From: Longimicrobium sp.
GTDB lineage: Bacteria > Gemmatimonadota > Gemmatimonadetes > Longimicrobiales > Longimicrobiaceae
Direction of reading: 5' to 3'
DNA: 64,000 nucleotides
Assembly: GCA_036377595.1 (NCBI GenBank)
Contig: DASUYB010000029.1
Span: forward strand, 1-64,000
The position numbers and the translations under genes are program-made. The first letter of the stretch is position 1; every line of letters starts with the position of its first letter. Under the pieces are notes generated by a model. The model had not been told where the DNA came from. It searched no databases and saw only the letters and a list, made by a program, of their open reading frames with translations. Shown here piece by piece: positions 33,771 to 41,433 of this stretch.

Positions 33771-34367
33771 ATGCAGCCGCCGCCTCCGCTCCAGCCGGAG
33801 CCGCTCACGCTGCGCGAGGCGCGGGCCCGCTTCTTCGCCGAGCACGGCTTCGACGCGGACGGCGGCTACGGCAAGCGCTGGTTCCGGATCGAGACACGAC
33901 CCATCCCCATCTACCTGCCAAACCTCGCATCACGCGTTGCGGCGGTTAAGCTCCACGACCTCCATCACATCGCCACCGGCTACGGCACCGACTGGCGCGG
34001 CGAGGCGGAGATCGGCGCCTGGGAGGTGGCCGGCGGGTGCGGCCGGTACTGGGCGGCGTGGCTGCTGAACTTCGGCGCGTTCGTGATCGGGCTGGTCATC
34101 GCGCCGCGGCGGACGTACCGCGCGTTCGTGCGCGGGCGGCACAGCAGGAACCTGTACGGCGGCCGCTTCCACGATTCGCTGCTGGACGAGACGGTGGGCG
34201 CGCTACGTGGGAGGCTGCAGCTCGATCGGCGGATCAACGACGCTTCGCCGGGAGATGTGGCTGCGTTCGCGGGATGGAGCGCGGTGGTGACCGCGTATCA
34301 CGTGGCGGGCGTGGCGGTTGGGCTAGCGGTGATATACATGCTTTTCCGCTGGCTGCGCAGGCATTAA
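33771..34367 (+). CDS. Membrane protein with Coq4-type HDxxHx11E zinc motif
   Basis: 198 residues. Residues 62-78 give H-D-L-H-H, then eleven residues, then E: the HDxxHx11E signature of the Coq4 family, which binds zinc and takes part in ubiquinone synthesis. After it come a hydrophobic helix (WAAWLLNFGAFVIGLVIA) and another at the C terminus (AGVAVGLAVIYMLFRW), so it is membrane-embedded. The overall sequence is not obviously a full Coq4, so a family link is tentative. It begins 16 bp after the FAD subunit and may be part of that operon. Confidence 0.7.
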   Translation: MQPPPPLQPEPLTLREARARFFAEHGFDADGGYGKRWFRIETRPIPIYLPNLASRVAAVKLHDLHHIATGYGTDWRGEAEIGAWEVAGGCGRYWAAWLLNFGAFVIGLVIAPRRTYRAFVRGRHSRNLYGGRFHDSLLDETVGALRGRLQLDRRINDASPGDVAAFAGWSAVVTAYHVAGVAVGLAVIYMLFRWLRRH

Positions 34368-34430
34368 GTATGGGAAGGAGGATGGCGCCTCTCGCTACCG
34401 GAACCCAGATCTCGCGCGAAATCCTGCACT

Positions 34431-35123
34431 ATGAAGATCGTCTGCCCCTCGTGCCACGTGCCGGTGGCCGCCGAAGACGTGGAGCTGTCCACCGGGCTGG
34501 CCAAGTGCCGCACCTGCAACAATGTCTTCCGCTTCAGCGACCTCCCCGGGCTGGCGCCCTCGGCGGCGCGGCCACGCCCGCCGATCGAGAAGCCGCGCAG
34601 CGTGATCGCCACCGACGCGAACGGCGAGCTGACGCTGCAATACCGGTGGTTCTCGTGGAAGTACGCCTTCCTGGCCGTCTTCTGCATCATCTGGGACGGG
34701 TTCCTGGCGTTCTGGTACACGATCGCCTTCAACATGGGGAACCCGCTGCTGATCCTCTTCCCCATCCTGCACGTGCTGGTGGGGATCTTCATCACCTACG
34801 CGACGATCGCCGGATTCGTGAACACCACATCGGTGCGGATCGACGGCACCCGGCTGCGCGTGCACCATCACCCGCTGCCGTGGGGCCGCCCCGTGGACCT
34901 GGGCATTGTCGAGGTGAAGCAGCTCTTCTGCGAGCAGAAGGTCTCGCAGACCCGCAACGGCGTGTCGGTCACGTATAACCTGAACGCGCTGATGCACGAC
35001 GGCACGCGGAAGAAGATCCTCTCCAACCTCGACACGCCCGAGCTGCCGCTGTACCTGGAGCAGCACGCCGAGGCCTGGCTCCGGATGCGCGACGAGCCCG
35101 TGATCGGCGAGTTGGCGCGATAA
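34431..35123 (+). CDS. Zinc-ribbon membrane protein
   Basis: 230 residues. The N terminus has CPSC ... CRTC (C-x2-C, then C-x2-C), a small zinc ribbon of the type found at the start of many cytosolic-facing membrane proteins. Then come two hydrophobic helices (AFLAVFCIIWDGFLAFWYTIAF; LLILFPILHVLVGIFITYATI) and a ~100-residue soluble domain with beta character (SVRIDGTRLRVHHHPLPW, VDLGIVEVKQLFCEQK). Function unknown. Followed directly by a strong terminator. Confidence 0.7.
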   Translation: MKIVCPSCHVPVAAEDVELSTGLAKCRTCNNVFRFSDLPGLAPSAARPRPPIEKPRSVIATDANGELTLQYRWFSWKYAFLAVFCIIWDGFLAFWYTIAFNMGNPLLILFPILHVLVGIFITYATIAGFVNTTSVRIDGTRLRVHHHPLPWGRPVDLGIVEVKQLFCEQKVSQTRNGVSVTYNLNALMHDGTRKKILSNLDTPELPLYLEQHAEAWLRMRDEPVIGELAR

Positions 35124-35155
35124 AACGGAAGTGCGGAAGTGCGTGAGTGCGAAGT

Positions 35156-35183
35156 GCGCCGGCTCCCGAGTGGGAGCCGGCGC
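35156..35183. terminator. Bidirectional stem-loop between convergent genes
   Basis: A perfect 12-bp stem GCGCCGGCTCCC / GGGAGCCGGCGC with a 4-nt loop lies between genes ending at 35123 (+) and 35211 (-). Upstream bases 35128-35155 contain four AGTGC units at 8-nt spacing, related to the arrays at 26177 and 39077. Confidence 0.65.
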
Positions 35184-35210
35184 ATCTTCATCCGGTTTCG
35201 GAGAATCCCT

Positions 35211-35825
35211 TCACGGCGGCGAGGGATGTCCTTCGACGCGGACCATCTCGGTCAGGCGGGCCAGTGCCTCGGTCCGAGGGTCGCCGAGCGAAAAGTAGCC
35301 GTGCGGACCCCTGCCGTCGTTCCCGGGATCCGGCTCGCTGGCCACGGAGCGGAGGAGCGCTATGGCGGCTGCGCGTTCCGCCTGGAGGGGCAGCTGGTCG
35401 AGAATGGGGCTGCGGACGTCCGCGTGCGCTGTTGAATGGTAGATTCGCGCAAGGCGATGTACGACTCCCGGTATCGGCATACGGTTACCGCCACGCTCTC
35501 CGGCGAACGCAATTTCGTATGCGGCATAAACTCGCACACGCTTATCGGGATTCGAAACGACCAGATGCTCCAGGCGATCCAGCAGCGAGTCCTTTCGGGC
35601 CGTGTGGGACGCTGATAGTCGGGCGATCTCGAACATGATTTCGGATCCGAGGTTGTTCGCAGCGTTTGCGCGAACACCTGCCTCGAAGCGGGACACGATG
35701 CTGTCGAGCGGCCATGTTCGCGCCGCGATCACCCGTACGCCTTGGGCTGGAAGGGACTTGGAGGCGACGAGCAGTGAAAGCAATCCCAAGGCACAGCAGC
35801 GCAGCGCGAGAGCCCGTTTGTCCAT
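35211..35825 (-). CDS. Exported helical-repeat protein, unknown function
   Basis: 204 residues with a signal peptide ending near LPAQG. The mature protein is a series of helices (SLLDRLEHLVVSNPDKRVRVYAAYEIAF; RAAAIALLRSVASEPD) resembling HEAT-like repeats. Codon use and base composition are visibly less GC-rich than neighbours to the left and right, as is the next gene; the pair may have been acquired together. It starts 6 bp after the stop of 35832-37487, so the two form an operon. Confidence 0.65.
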   Translation of the reverse strand: MDKRALALRCCALGLLSLLVASKSLPAQGVRVIAARTWPLDSIVSRFEAGVRANAANNLGSEIMFEIARLSASHTARKDSLLDRLEHLVVSNPDKRVRVYAAYEIAFAGERGGNRMPIPGVVHRLARIYHSTAHADVRSPILDQLPLQAERAAAIALLRSVASEPDPGNDGRGPHGYFSLGDPRTEALARLTEMVRVEGHPSPP

Positions 35826-35831
35826 GCTGCC

Positions 35832-37487
35832 TCAGTCGTTTCGGTAGTGGCTCAAGAACGTTCCTTCCCGAGCGTAATAGCCGTAGTAGATCCCTGAATA
35901 GTTTCCGGTGACGATCGTTCCACCGTTGAGAAGATCCTGGGTAGCTTCATCTACCATCTTCGCACGCGGGAAAAATCCGCGTCGGACATCCTCGACGAAT
36001 GTGCCCCAATTGATAGTGTTAACGCCGATCATCCGATCCAGATAGATCATCAGGTCGTTTGCCGGATCCACTGCGGCATCGTAAGCAGCCGAGTAGTGGC
36101 CGTTGTGACCCGTGCTCCCATAGCCCTCGTGGTTGTGTACCCCCCGGATATAACCCTCGGGGTCGACTCCCTGGCAGAGCGTGAACTGATACCAATTGAT
36201 CAGGTTGGTGCTGCATGAACGCTGGTTCAGGCCCAGCCGCAACAGGGGAACCTGAGGAGCGTCCGGCCGCAGGCCGACGTTGACCGACGATTCTCGCTTG
36301 ATGTTCAGCCGGGCAGATTCGATGTAGTGGAACCCCTGGTTCGGTCCGCTCTGAACCGTTCTGGCGACAAAGCCGTCGCCCGCGGGCGAGTATGAGTCCG
36401 GCTGCACGAAGCGCTTGGTCTCCGCACAACTCGCTGCGCCTTGCGGCAGGTTGATGCCGTTCGAGCCGCCTTGATCCGGCGTACCCCAGTAGGAGCACTG
36501 TACGCCGGTGTTTTCGCTGAAGACGGATTCGGCGTTCCGGGCCCAGCTCCATCCCCGATCAGTCACCATGAAGCTGGACACGATCTCCCGCGCGCCGCTC
36601 CCGTCGTCGAAGCGGACGGTCACCGTCCCTCCGACCACTGCCGTACCCGACCACGTCACCACCGGATCCAGGTTCTGGGAGGTGTTCCCATCCGCGTCCA
36701 CGAACGTCCACGAGTGCACGACGAGATTCGCTTCTCCCTGCTTTGCGGTGTTGATGGAGCAACTGACGGTGCCGCCGCGCTGAACCGAGGCGGTGCAGGC
36801 GAGCGTCCCGGAGTTGTTGTACTCGCACGTGTAGCACGGCCCGTCGCCGCCACCCGGGGTGTCGGTACCGATCGTCGTCTCGCCGGGCGGAGGGGCGGGT
36901 TCCGGCGGCGGCGGAGGAGGCGGGGCGGGCTTGGAGATCGCGATGATCTCGTCCAGGCCGAAGCAGGTCTTGTTCTCGTCGTAGAGGTCGCCCACCTGCG
37001 AGTCGCACGGGTCCCCATTGACGGAGGTGGCCATCGTCGTCACCGTGCCGGTACGATCGGGGGTATGCGTCACCGTGTATCGCACATCCTTCGGCACGCG
37101 CAGCCACTGCTCCAGGAACCGGACGCCCGTTTGGGTGCGCGGGATGAGGCAGTTGGCGACGTACACGGGTTCCTCTCCTGGATTCTGCAGACGCAGCCGG
37201 TACTTCAGCGTACTGCCGTCGGCCGCCAGCGCTGTGGCCGGGAAGTGAAGCTCTCGGCGGGTGTAGCGATAGCGATAAAGGGGAGTCCGCACAGCTTCGC
37301 TGATATAGCAGCCGTAAGGACTCTCCGACTCACTGGCGGCCGCGCGAAGCTGCGGGCGGGCCGGTTGGGAGGCGGGCACCGACGAGGTGAACGGTTCGTC
37401 CGTGCAGGCCGAAAGTGCCGCCGCCAACGCGAGGGTGAGGAGGCGCAGAGCGCTCGTTCCGGCTGCCGCTGGTGAGAGAGTCGCCAT
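35832..37487 (-). CDS. Large surface lipoprotein with Pro-rich linker
   Basis: 551 residues. The N terminus has a lipoprotein signal ending LSAC. An N-terminal beta domain (YRLRLQNPGEEPVYVANCLIP; QWLRVPKDVRYTVTHT) leads to a Pro-only stretch and a Gly/Asp linker near 190-215, followed by an immunoglobulin-like beta region (SWTFVDADGNTSQNL, TVTVRFDDGSGA) and a C-terminal domain with many Tyr, Trp and Cys. I do not recognise the family; a role on the outer surface is likely. Composition is less GC-rich than the surroundings. Confidence 0.65.
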   Translation of the reverse strand: MATLSPAAAGTSALRLLTLALAAALSACTDEPFTSSVPASQPARPQLRAAASESESPYGCYISEAVRTPLYRYRYTRRELHFPATALAADGSTLKYRLRLQNPGEEPVYVANCLIPRTQTGVRFLEQWLRVPKDVRYTVTHTPDRTGTVTTMATSVNGDPCDSQVGDLYDENKTCFGLDEIIAISKPAPPPPPPPEPAPPPGETTIGTDTPGGGDGPCYTCEYNNSGTLACTASVQRGGTVSCSINTAKQGEANLVVHSWTFVDADGNTSQNLDPVVTWSGTAVVGGTVTVRFDDGSGAREIVSSFMVTDRGWSWARNAESVFSENTGVQCSYWGTPDQGGSNGINLPQGAASCAETKRFVQPDSYSPAGDGFVARTVQSGPNQGFHYIESARLNIKRESSVNVGLRPDAPQVPLLRLGLNQRSCSTNLINWYQFTLCQGVDPEGYIRGVHNHEGYGSTGHNGHYSAAYDAAVDPANDLMIYLDRMIGVNTINWGTFVEDVRRGFFPRAKMVDEATQDLLNGGTIVTGNYSGIYYGYYAREGTFLSHYRND

Positions 37488-37662
37488 GTTTCAATTGGGA
37501 CGAGATGAAGAAAGACGGGCAAAGCAGGATCAGGTGCGGTACTGGCAGGTCAATCTCAATATGAATGTGACTTCTCAGCCCAGAGTAACGTTCGTTCTTC
37601 TCCTCGACAAGATTGGCGTTAGCTGTGCTGCGGTGGGTCCGCTGAACACGACACCGGCGGAC

Positions 37663-37965
37663 TCACACCTCCTCCGCGATCTTCTGCTTGATCTCCGCGA
37701 TCCGGGCTTCGTCGCGCTTGTAGAAGGTCCACTGCTTGATGCGCTTGGCGCGCACCAGGCCGGCGCTCGTGAGCACGCGCATGTGCTCGCTGAGCGTGGG
37801 CTGGCTCACGCCCAGCTTGTCGGCGAGGAACACCGCGCACACGCCGTCGTCCACCAGGTCGCCGTCCACCTGCGGCGGGAAGTTGGCGACGGGGTCCTTC
37901 AGCCACTCCAGGATCCGCAGCCGCCGCTCGTTCGCGAGCGCCCGGAGCGCAGACTCGATAGACAT
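37663..37965 (-). CDS. ArsR-family transcriptional regulator
   Basis: 100 residues. Winged-helix protein: SALRALANERRLRILEWL is the first helices, then VSQPTLSEHMRVLTSAGLVRAKR is the recognition helix-wing of ArsR regulators. The metal-binding C-V-C box of the metal sensors is absent; a single Cys occurs in GVCAVFLAD. It is divergent from the SDR gene; the ~76-bp gap holds the 8-bp palindrome TTAGCTAA (37974-37981) near its start. The likely target is the adjacent SDR and itself. Confidence 0.82.
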   Translation of the reverse strand: MSIESALRALANERRLRILEWLKDPVANFPPQVDGDLVDDGVCAVFLADKLGVSQPTLSEHMRVLTSAGLVRAKRIKQWTFYKRDEARIAEIKQKIAEEV

Positions 37966-38041
37966 ATTGCCAATTAGCTAAGTGACGTTTATCCTTTCGG
38001 AAGATGATGCCGGACGGGCGCTGGAGACAAGGGGGGAGACG

Positions 38042-38830
38042 ATGGAGCTGGGGCTGCGGGACAGGGTGGCGCTGGTGACGGGCGCCTCGTCGGGGCTGGG
38101 GCTGGCGATCGCGCGGGAGCTGGCGGCCGAGGGCGCGCGCGTGGCGATGGTGGCGCGGCGCGGCGAGATGCTCCGCGCCGCGGCGGACGAGATCGCGGCG
38201 GCGGGCGGGCGCGCGCAGCCCATCATCGGCGACGTGCGCGAGCCCGGCGAGGCGGAGCGCTTCGTGCGCGAGGCGGAGGCGGCGCTGGGGCTGGTCGAGA
38301 TCCTCGTCGCCAACGCGGGCGGGCCGCCGTCGACCACGTTCGAGACCACGACCGACGAGCAGTATCGCGCCGCCATCGAGCTGAACCTGCTCGGCTCCAT
38401 CCGCCTGGCCCAGGCCGCGGTGCCGGGGATGCGCGCGCGGCGCTGGGGGCGGGTGATCTTCCTGACCTCGATGACCGCCAAGCAGCCGATCGCCGGGCTG
38501 ATCCTGTCGAACACCGCGCGCGCCGGGCTGCTGGGCTTCGCCAAGACGCTGGCCAACGAGGTGGCGGCCGACGGCGTGCTGGTGAACACCGTGCTTCCGG
38601 GCCACTTCGACACCGACCGCGCCGTCGAGCTGGCCCGCATGCGCGCCGAGCGCGAGGGCCGCAGCGTGGACGAGCTGCTGCACAGCCGCACCGCCGGCAT
38701 CCCCTTGGGCCGCAGCGGCGACCCGCGCGAGATGGCGGCGGTGGTCGCGTTCCTCGCCTCGGAGCGCGCGAGCTTCGTCACCGGCACCGCCCTCCAGGTC
38801 GACGGCGGCCAGATCGCCGGCCTGTTCTGA
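38042..38830 (+). CDS. Short-chain dehydrogenase/reductase with altered catalytic residues
   Basis: 262 residues from ATG 38042 after GGGGGGAG. Rossmann motif TGASSGLGLA at the start and NAG in the middle identify a short-chain dehydrogenase. The active site normally reads S ... Y-x3-K thirteen residues after the Ser. Here the segment is TSMTAKQPIAGLILSNTARAG, placing Ser at the Tyr position and Arg at the Lys position. Some SDR subfamilies (often called 3-oxoacyl-ACP reductase-like) share an SN-x2-R pattern; their chemistry is unclear. Divergently regulated by the ArsR protein. Confidence 0.85.
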   Translation: MELGLRDRVALVTGASSGLGLAIARELAAEGARVAMVARRGEMLRAAADEIAAAGGRAQPIIGDVREPGEAERFVREAEAALGLVEILVANAGGPPSTTFETTTDEQYRAAIELNLLGSIRLAQAAVPGMRARRWGRVIFLTSMTAKQPIAGLILSNTARAGLLGFAKTLANEVAADGVLVNTVLPGHFDTDRAVELARMRAEREGRSVDELLHSRTAGIPLGRSGDPREMAAVVAFLASERASFVTGTALQVDGGQIAGLF

Positions 38831-38866
38831 TGTGATGATGTGATAATGGGCGGATACGCGCCTCGG

Positions 38867-39061
38867 TGTCATTCCGAGGGAGCCCGCACGCCGCGATCGC
38901 GTCTGCGCCGAAGCATGCGGGCGACCGAGGAATCTACTCGCCCCCGCGGAGATGCCGGCTCGTCGTGCAGATCACCTGGCGGGGGAAAGTAGATCCTTCG
39001 GTCGGCGCCAGAGTTTGGTCCGTACGCAGGATTCGGTGAGGCGCCTCCCTCAGGATGACAT
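38867..39061. repeat. ~190-bp interspersed element, copy 2
   Basis: Begins TGTCATTCCGAGGGAG and ends CCCTCAGGATGACA; the interior contains GACCGAGGAATCTACTCG and GTAGATCCTTCGGTCGG. Close relative of the copy at 31690-31878. Fills the 293-bp gap before RidA together with an 8-nt array at 39077-39108. Confidence 0.85.
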
Positions 39062-39076
39062 CGGGGTGGGCTCCGT

Positions 39077-39108
39077 CGCACTCACGCACTCACGCACTTT
39101 CGCACTTT
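39077..39108. repeat. Octamer array (CGCACTCA/CGCACTTT)
   Basis: Four consecutive 8-nt units, the complement of the AGTGCGAA units at 26177-26210. Ends 15 bp upstream of the RidA start codon. Confidence 0.8.
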
Positions 39109-39123
39109 GACGGAGAGTCCGGC

Positions 39124-39501
39124 ATGCCACGGGAGAGCTTCACGAGCGAGCGGCTGGGTCCGCCGGCGGGGCCGTTCTCGCAGGCGGTGAGCGGGCCGGG
39201 GGATGCGGTCTACCTCAGCGGCCAGGTGGGCACCGACGCGTCGGGGCGGCTCGTCGACGGCGGCGTGGCGGCGCAGACGGAGCAGGCGCTGCGGAACCTC
39301 CAATCCGTGCTCGAGGCCGCCGGGCGCACGCTGGATGACGTGGTGCGCGTGGGCGTCTACCTCGCCGACATGAGCGACTTCTCCGCGATGAACGCGGTCT
39401 ACGCGCGCTGGTTCGCCGAGCCGTATCCCGCGCGCACCACTATCGGCGTGGCGGCGCTGCCGCTGGGCGCGGCGGTGGAGATCGACCTGGTGGCGCGATG
39501 A
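39124..39501 (+). CDS. ridA: RidA/YjgF-family enamine/imine deaminase
   Basis: 125 residues. Family landmarks: PFSQAVSGPGDAVYLSGQVGTD near the N terminus, QTEQALRNLQSVLEAAG in the middle, and YPARTTIGVAALPLGAAVEIDLVA at the end, where the Arg binds the substrate carboxylate. RidA hydrolyses reactive enamine/imine intermediates made by PLP enzymes. In purine-degradation clusters related proteins can act on ureido intermediates, so a link to the pathway genes is possible but unproven. Its stop overlaps the next start (ATGA). Confidence 0.88.
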   Translation: MPRESFTSERLGPPAGPFSQAVSGPGDAVYLSGQVGTDASGRLVDGGVAAQTEQALRNLQSVLEAAGRTLDDVVRVGVYLADMSDFSAMNAVYARWFAEPYPARTTIGVAALPLGAAVEIDLVAR

Positions 39502-40004
39502 GTGGCGGCGGCGCGTACGAGCGCCTCATCTCCCTCCTCAACACGGAGGGCGCGGCGTACCGGCTGATCGACCACGCGCCCGAGGGGCGGACGGAGATCG
39601 TCAGCGCGATGCGCGGCAACGAGCTGGCGGCCGCGGCCAAGTGCATCGTGCTGATGGTAAAGATCGGGAAGAAGACCACGCGCCACGTCTTGGCCGTCGT
39701 CCCCGGCGACGCACGGCTGGACCTGGGCGCGGTGAAGGCGCTGCTCGGCGCCACCTACGCCGCGTTCGCCAGCGCGGACGTGGCGGAGGAGCTGGCGGGG
39801 AGCGTCGTCGGCACCGTGCTGCCGTTCGCGTTCGACGCGCGGCTGGAGCTGATCGCCGACCCCGCGCTGCTGCGGCACGACGAGCTGTTCTTCAACGCGG
39901 GGCGGCTGGACCGCTCCATGGCCCTGCGCACGCGCGACTACGTGCGCATCGCGCGGCCGCGCTTCGAGCGGATCGCGCTGGAGCCGGCGGCGGCGCCGGC
40001 CTGA
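39498..40004 (+). CDS. YbaK/EbsC-type aminoacyl-tRNA deacylase
   Basis: 168 residues, one YbaK-like domain. Residues include YRLIDHAPEGRTEIVSAMRG, AAAKCIVLMVKIGKK and VVPGDARLDLGAVKALLGA, matching the fold that removes mischarged amino acids from tRNA. The final segment (TRDYVRIARPRFERIAL) is normal for the family. Probably cytoplasmic tRNA quality control. Co-translated with RidA by a four-base overlap; why these two sit inside a purine region is not obvious. Confidence 0.8.
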   Translation: MSGGGAYERLISLLNTEGAAYRLIDHAPEGRTEIVSAMRGNELAAAAKCIVLMVKIGKKTTRHVLAVVPGDARLDLGAVKALLGATYAAFASADVAEELAGSVVGTVLPFAFDARLELIADPALLRHDELFFNAGRLDRSMALRTRDYVRIARPRFERIALEPAAAPA

Positions 40005-40033
40005 CCATCACCCTCCACCGGCGGGAGACGCCC

Positions 40034-40936
40034 ATGGCGCACCGTTTCGTCATCGCCGACGTGTTCACCGACCGCGCGTTCGGCGGCAACCAGCTGGCCG
40101 TCATCCCCGATGCGCGCGGCATCTCCGACCGCGCCATGCAGACGCTGGCGCGCGAGTTCAACTTCTCCGAGACCACCTTCGTGCTCCCGCCGCGCGCGTC
40201 CGGGCACGCGTACCAGCTGCGCATCTTCACCCCCGCCACCGAGCTGGCGTTCGCCGGGCACCCGACCGTGGGCACCGCGGCCGTGCTCGCGCGGCTGGGG
40301 CGGATCGAGACGCAGGACGGCGCGGCGAGCATCGTCTGCGAGCTGGGCGTCGGCCCCGTCTCCGTCGACGTGCGGCTGGACGGCGAGCGCACCTTCGCGC
40401 GGCTGAGCCTGGAGGCGACGATCGAGATGCCGCCGACGCATCCCTCTCCCGCGGACGCGGCGGCGGCGCTCTCGCTTCCCGCGGACGCGGTGCGCGAGGC
40501 ATGGTTCGCCACCGTCGGCACCGCCTTCGCCTTCGTCCACGTCGCCGACCGCGAGGCGGTGGACGCGGCCGTGATCGACCGCGCGGCGTGGTCGCGGCAC
40601 TTCGAGCGCGCGTTCTCGTCGGCCATCTTCTTCTTCGCGGGCGACCTGTCCGCGGGGAGCCGGCTGTACGCGCGAATGGTGGCGCCGGGGTTCGGCGTCG
40701 AGGAGGACGCGGCCACGGGCTCGGCGGCGGCCACGCTGGCCGGCTGCCTGGCGGACCGGCTGCCGGAGCGCGACGGCGTCTTCGCCTGGACCATCAATCA
40801 GGGGGTGAAGATGGGGCGCCCCAGCTTGATCGAGGCCGCGGCGGAGAAGCGCGATGGGCGCGCGGTGCGGGTGATGGCGGGCGGGGGGACGGTGGTCGTG
40901 GCCGAGGGGAACATCTCCCTGCCCGAGGGGTTTTGA
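40034..40936 (+). CDS. PhzF-family isomerase/epimerase-like protein
   Basis: 300 residues from ATG 40034. It has the two-half PhzF fold with the catalytic Glu in REFNFSETTFVLPP, GHPTVGTAAVLA in the first half, and EEDAATGSAAATLAGCLAD in the second. Relatives include isomerases and diaminopimelate-epimerase-like enzymes; no phenazine genes are near, so the name does not imply phenazine synthesis. It follows the YbaK-type gene after 29 bp. Confidence 0.85.
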   Translation: MAHRFVIADVFTDRAFGGNQLAVIPDARGISDRAMQTLAREFNFSETTFVLPPRASGHAYQLRIFTPATELAFAGHPTVGTAAVLARLGRIETQDGAASIVCELGVGPVSVDVRLDGERTFARLSLEATIEMPPTHPSPADAAAALSLPADAVREAWFATVGTAFAFVHVADREAVDAAVIDRAAWSRHFERAFSSAIFFFAGDLSAGSRLYARMVAPGFGVEEDAATGSAAATLAGCLADRLPERDGVFAWTINQGVKMGRPSLIEAAAEKRDGRAVRVMAGGGTVVVAEGNISLPEGF

Positions 40937-40984
40937 GAAGAGCCGCGCGGCTGCGGGTGATGTAAGTGCTGGACGCACCCGCAG

Positions 40985-41013
40985 TTGCGCGGAACCCGAG
41001 AAGGTGATATCTT
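40985..41013 (+). promoter_or_regulatory. Promoter of a small transcription unit
   Basis: TTGCGC (40985-40990) and TATCTT (41008-41013) are exactly 17 bp apart in AT-rich surroundings after the PhzF stop. Transcription would begin near 41020 and end at the terminator at 41257-41294. The 41020-41105 stretch can fold into two stable stem-loops (CGCCGG-TG-CGCCGGCG and GGGGC-GCTGA-GCCCC). Confidence 0.5.
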
Positions 41014-41119
41014 TATCGCCATTGGTTGGAGGGCCGCCGGTGCGCCGGCGGACTCGCGGGGCGCTGAGCCCCACGGTGTCCACGCCCGATGTCGAACCTG
41101 CAACGAAGGAGGTGATCCC

Positions 41120-41182
41120 TTGTCCAATACGACTGCTGCCTGCATCCTGACCCGGGCAAGCGATCGCCGCTCCGGCCTCTGA
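41120..41182 (+). CDS. 20-codon ORF with a perfect extended Shine-Dalgarno
   Basis: Start TTG 41120 is preceded by AAGGAGGTGATCC (41106-41118), a 13-nt perfect complement of the 3' end of bacterial 16S rRNA, seven bases from the start codon. The product would be MSNTTAACILTRASDRRSGL, with no known family. The unit has its own promoter and a strong terminator, and lies in a 497-bp gap. It could be a leader peptide, a small regulatory peptide, or a non-coding RNA that pairs with 16S rRNA. Which of these is right cannot be told from sequence alone. Confidence 0.45.
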   Translation: MSNTTAACILTRASDRRSGL

Positions 41183-41256
41183 GCCGAGCAACGAGCGAAC
41201 TTCTCCGCGCGACGCGGGGTGCCAAGCGGCATCGCGTCGGGAAGCGGCAGAACAAG

Positions 41257-41294
41257 GCACCACCGGCCACACGGCCGGTGGTGCTTTTTCTTTG
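41257..41294 (+). terminator. Strong Rho-independent terminator
   Basis: A perfect 12-bp stem GCACCACCGGCC / GGCCGGTGGTGC with a 4-nt loop is followed by TTTTTCTTTG. It ends the small unit starting near 41020. Confidence 0.88.
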
Positions 41295-41344
41295 CTGTCG
41301 CGGCGCCGGGCGATATCATCTCCGCGTCGGGCAGGTTCGGAACG

Positions 41345-41399
41345 ATGCGAGTGAACTCGCGGCTAAAACGGCACGCAGTCCGCCTTCGCGGACTTCCCC
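41345..41399 (-). repeat. ~56-bp element (GAAGTCCGCGAAGGCGGACT), copy 1, inverted
   Basis: Read on the minus strand it is GGGGAAGTCCGCGAAGGCGG, ACTGCGTG, then GCCGCGAGTTCACTCGCATC. The copy at 43502-43559 is in the opposite orientation, so the pair brackets the lysoplasmalogenase and allantoinase genes. A diverged third copy is at 52106-52162. Confidence 0.8.
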
Positions 41400-41433
41400 A
41401 GGCCAATTCCCCTTCGTCTCCCCCAGTCCTCCC

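Noticed and set aside
40034-40936. PhzF taken as evidence of phenazine synthesis
   Set aside because: No other phenazine gene is nearby; PhzF-like proteins are common in unrelated pathways.
41106-41118. AAGGAGGTGATCC considered as part of a 16S rRNA gene
   Set aside because: It is the complement of the 16S 3' end, not the gene sequence, and no other rRNA sequence flanks it.
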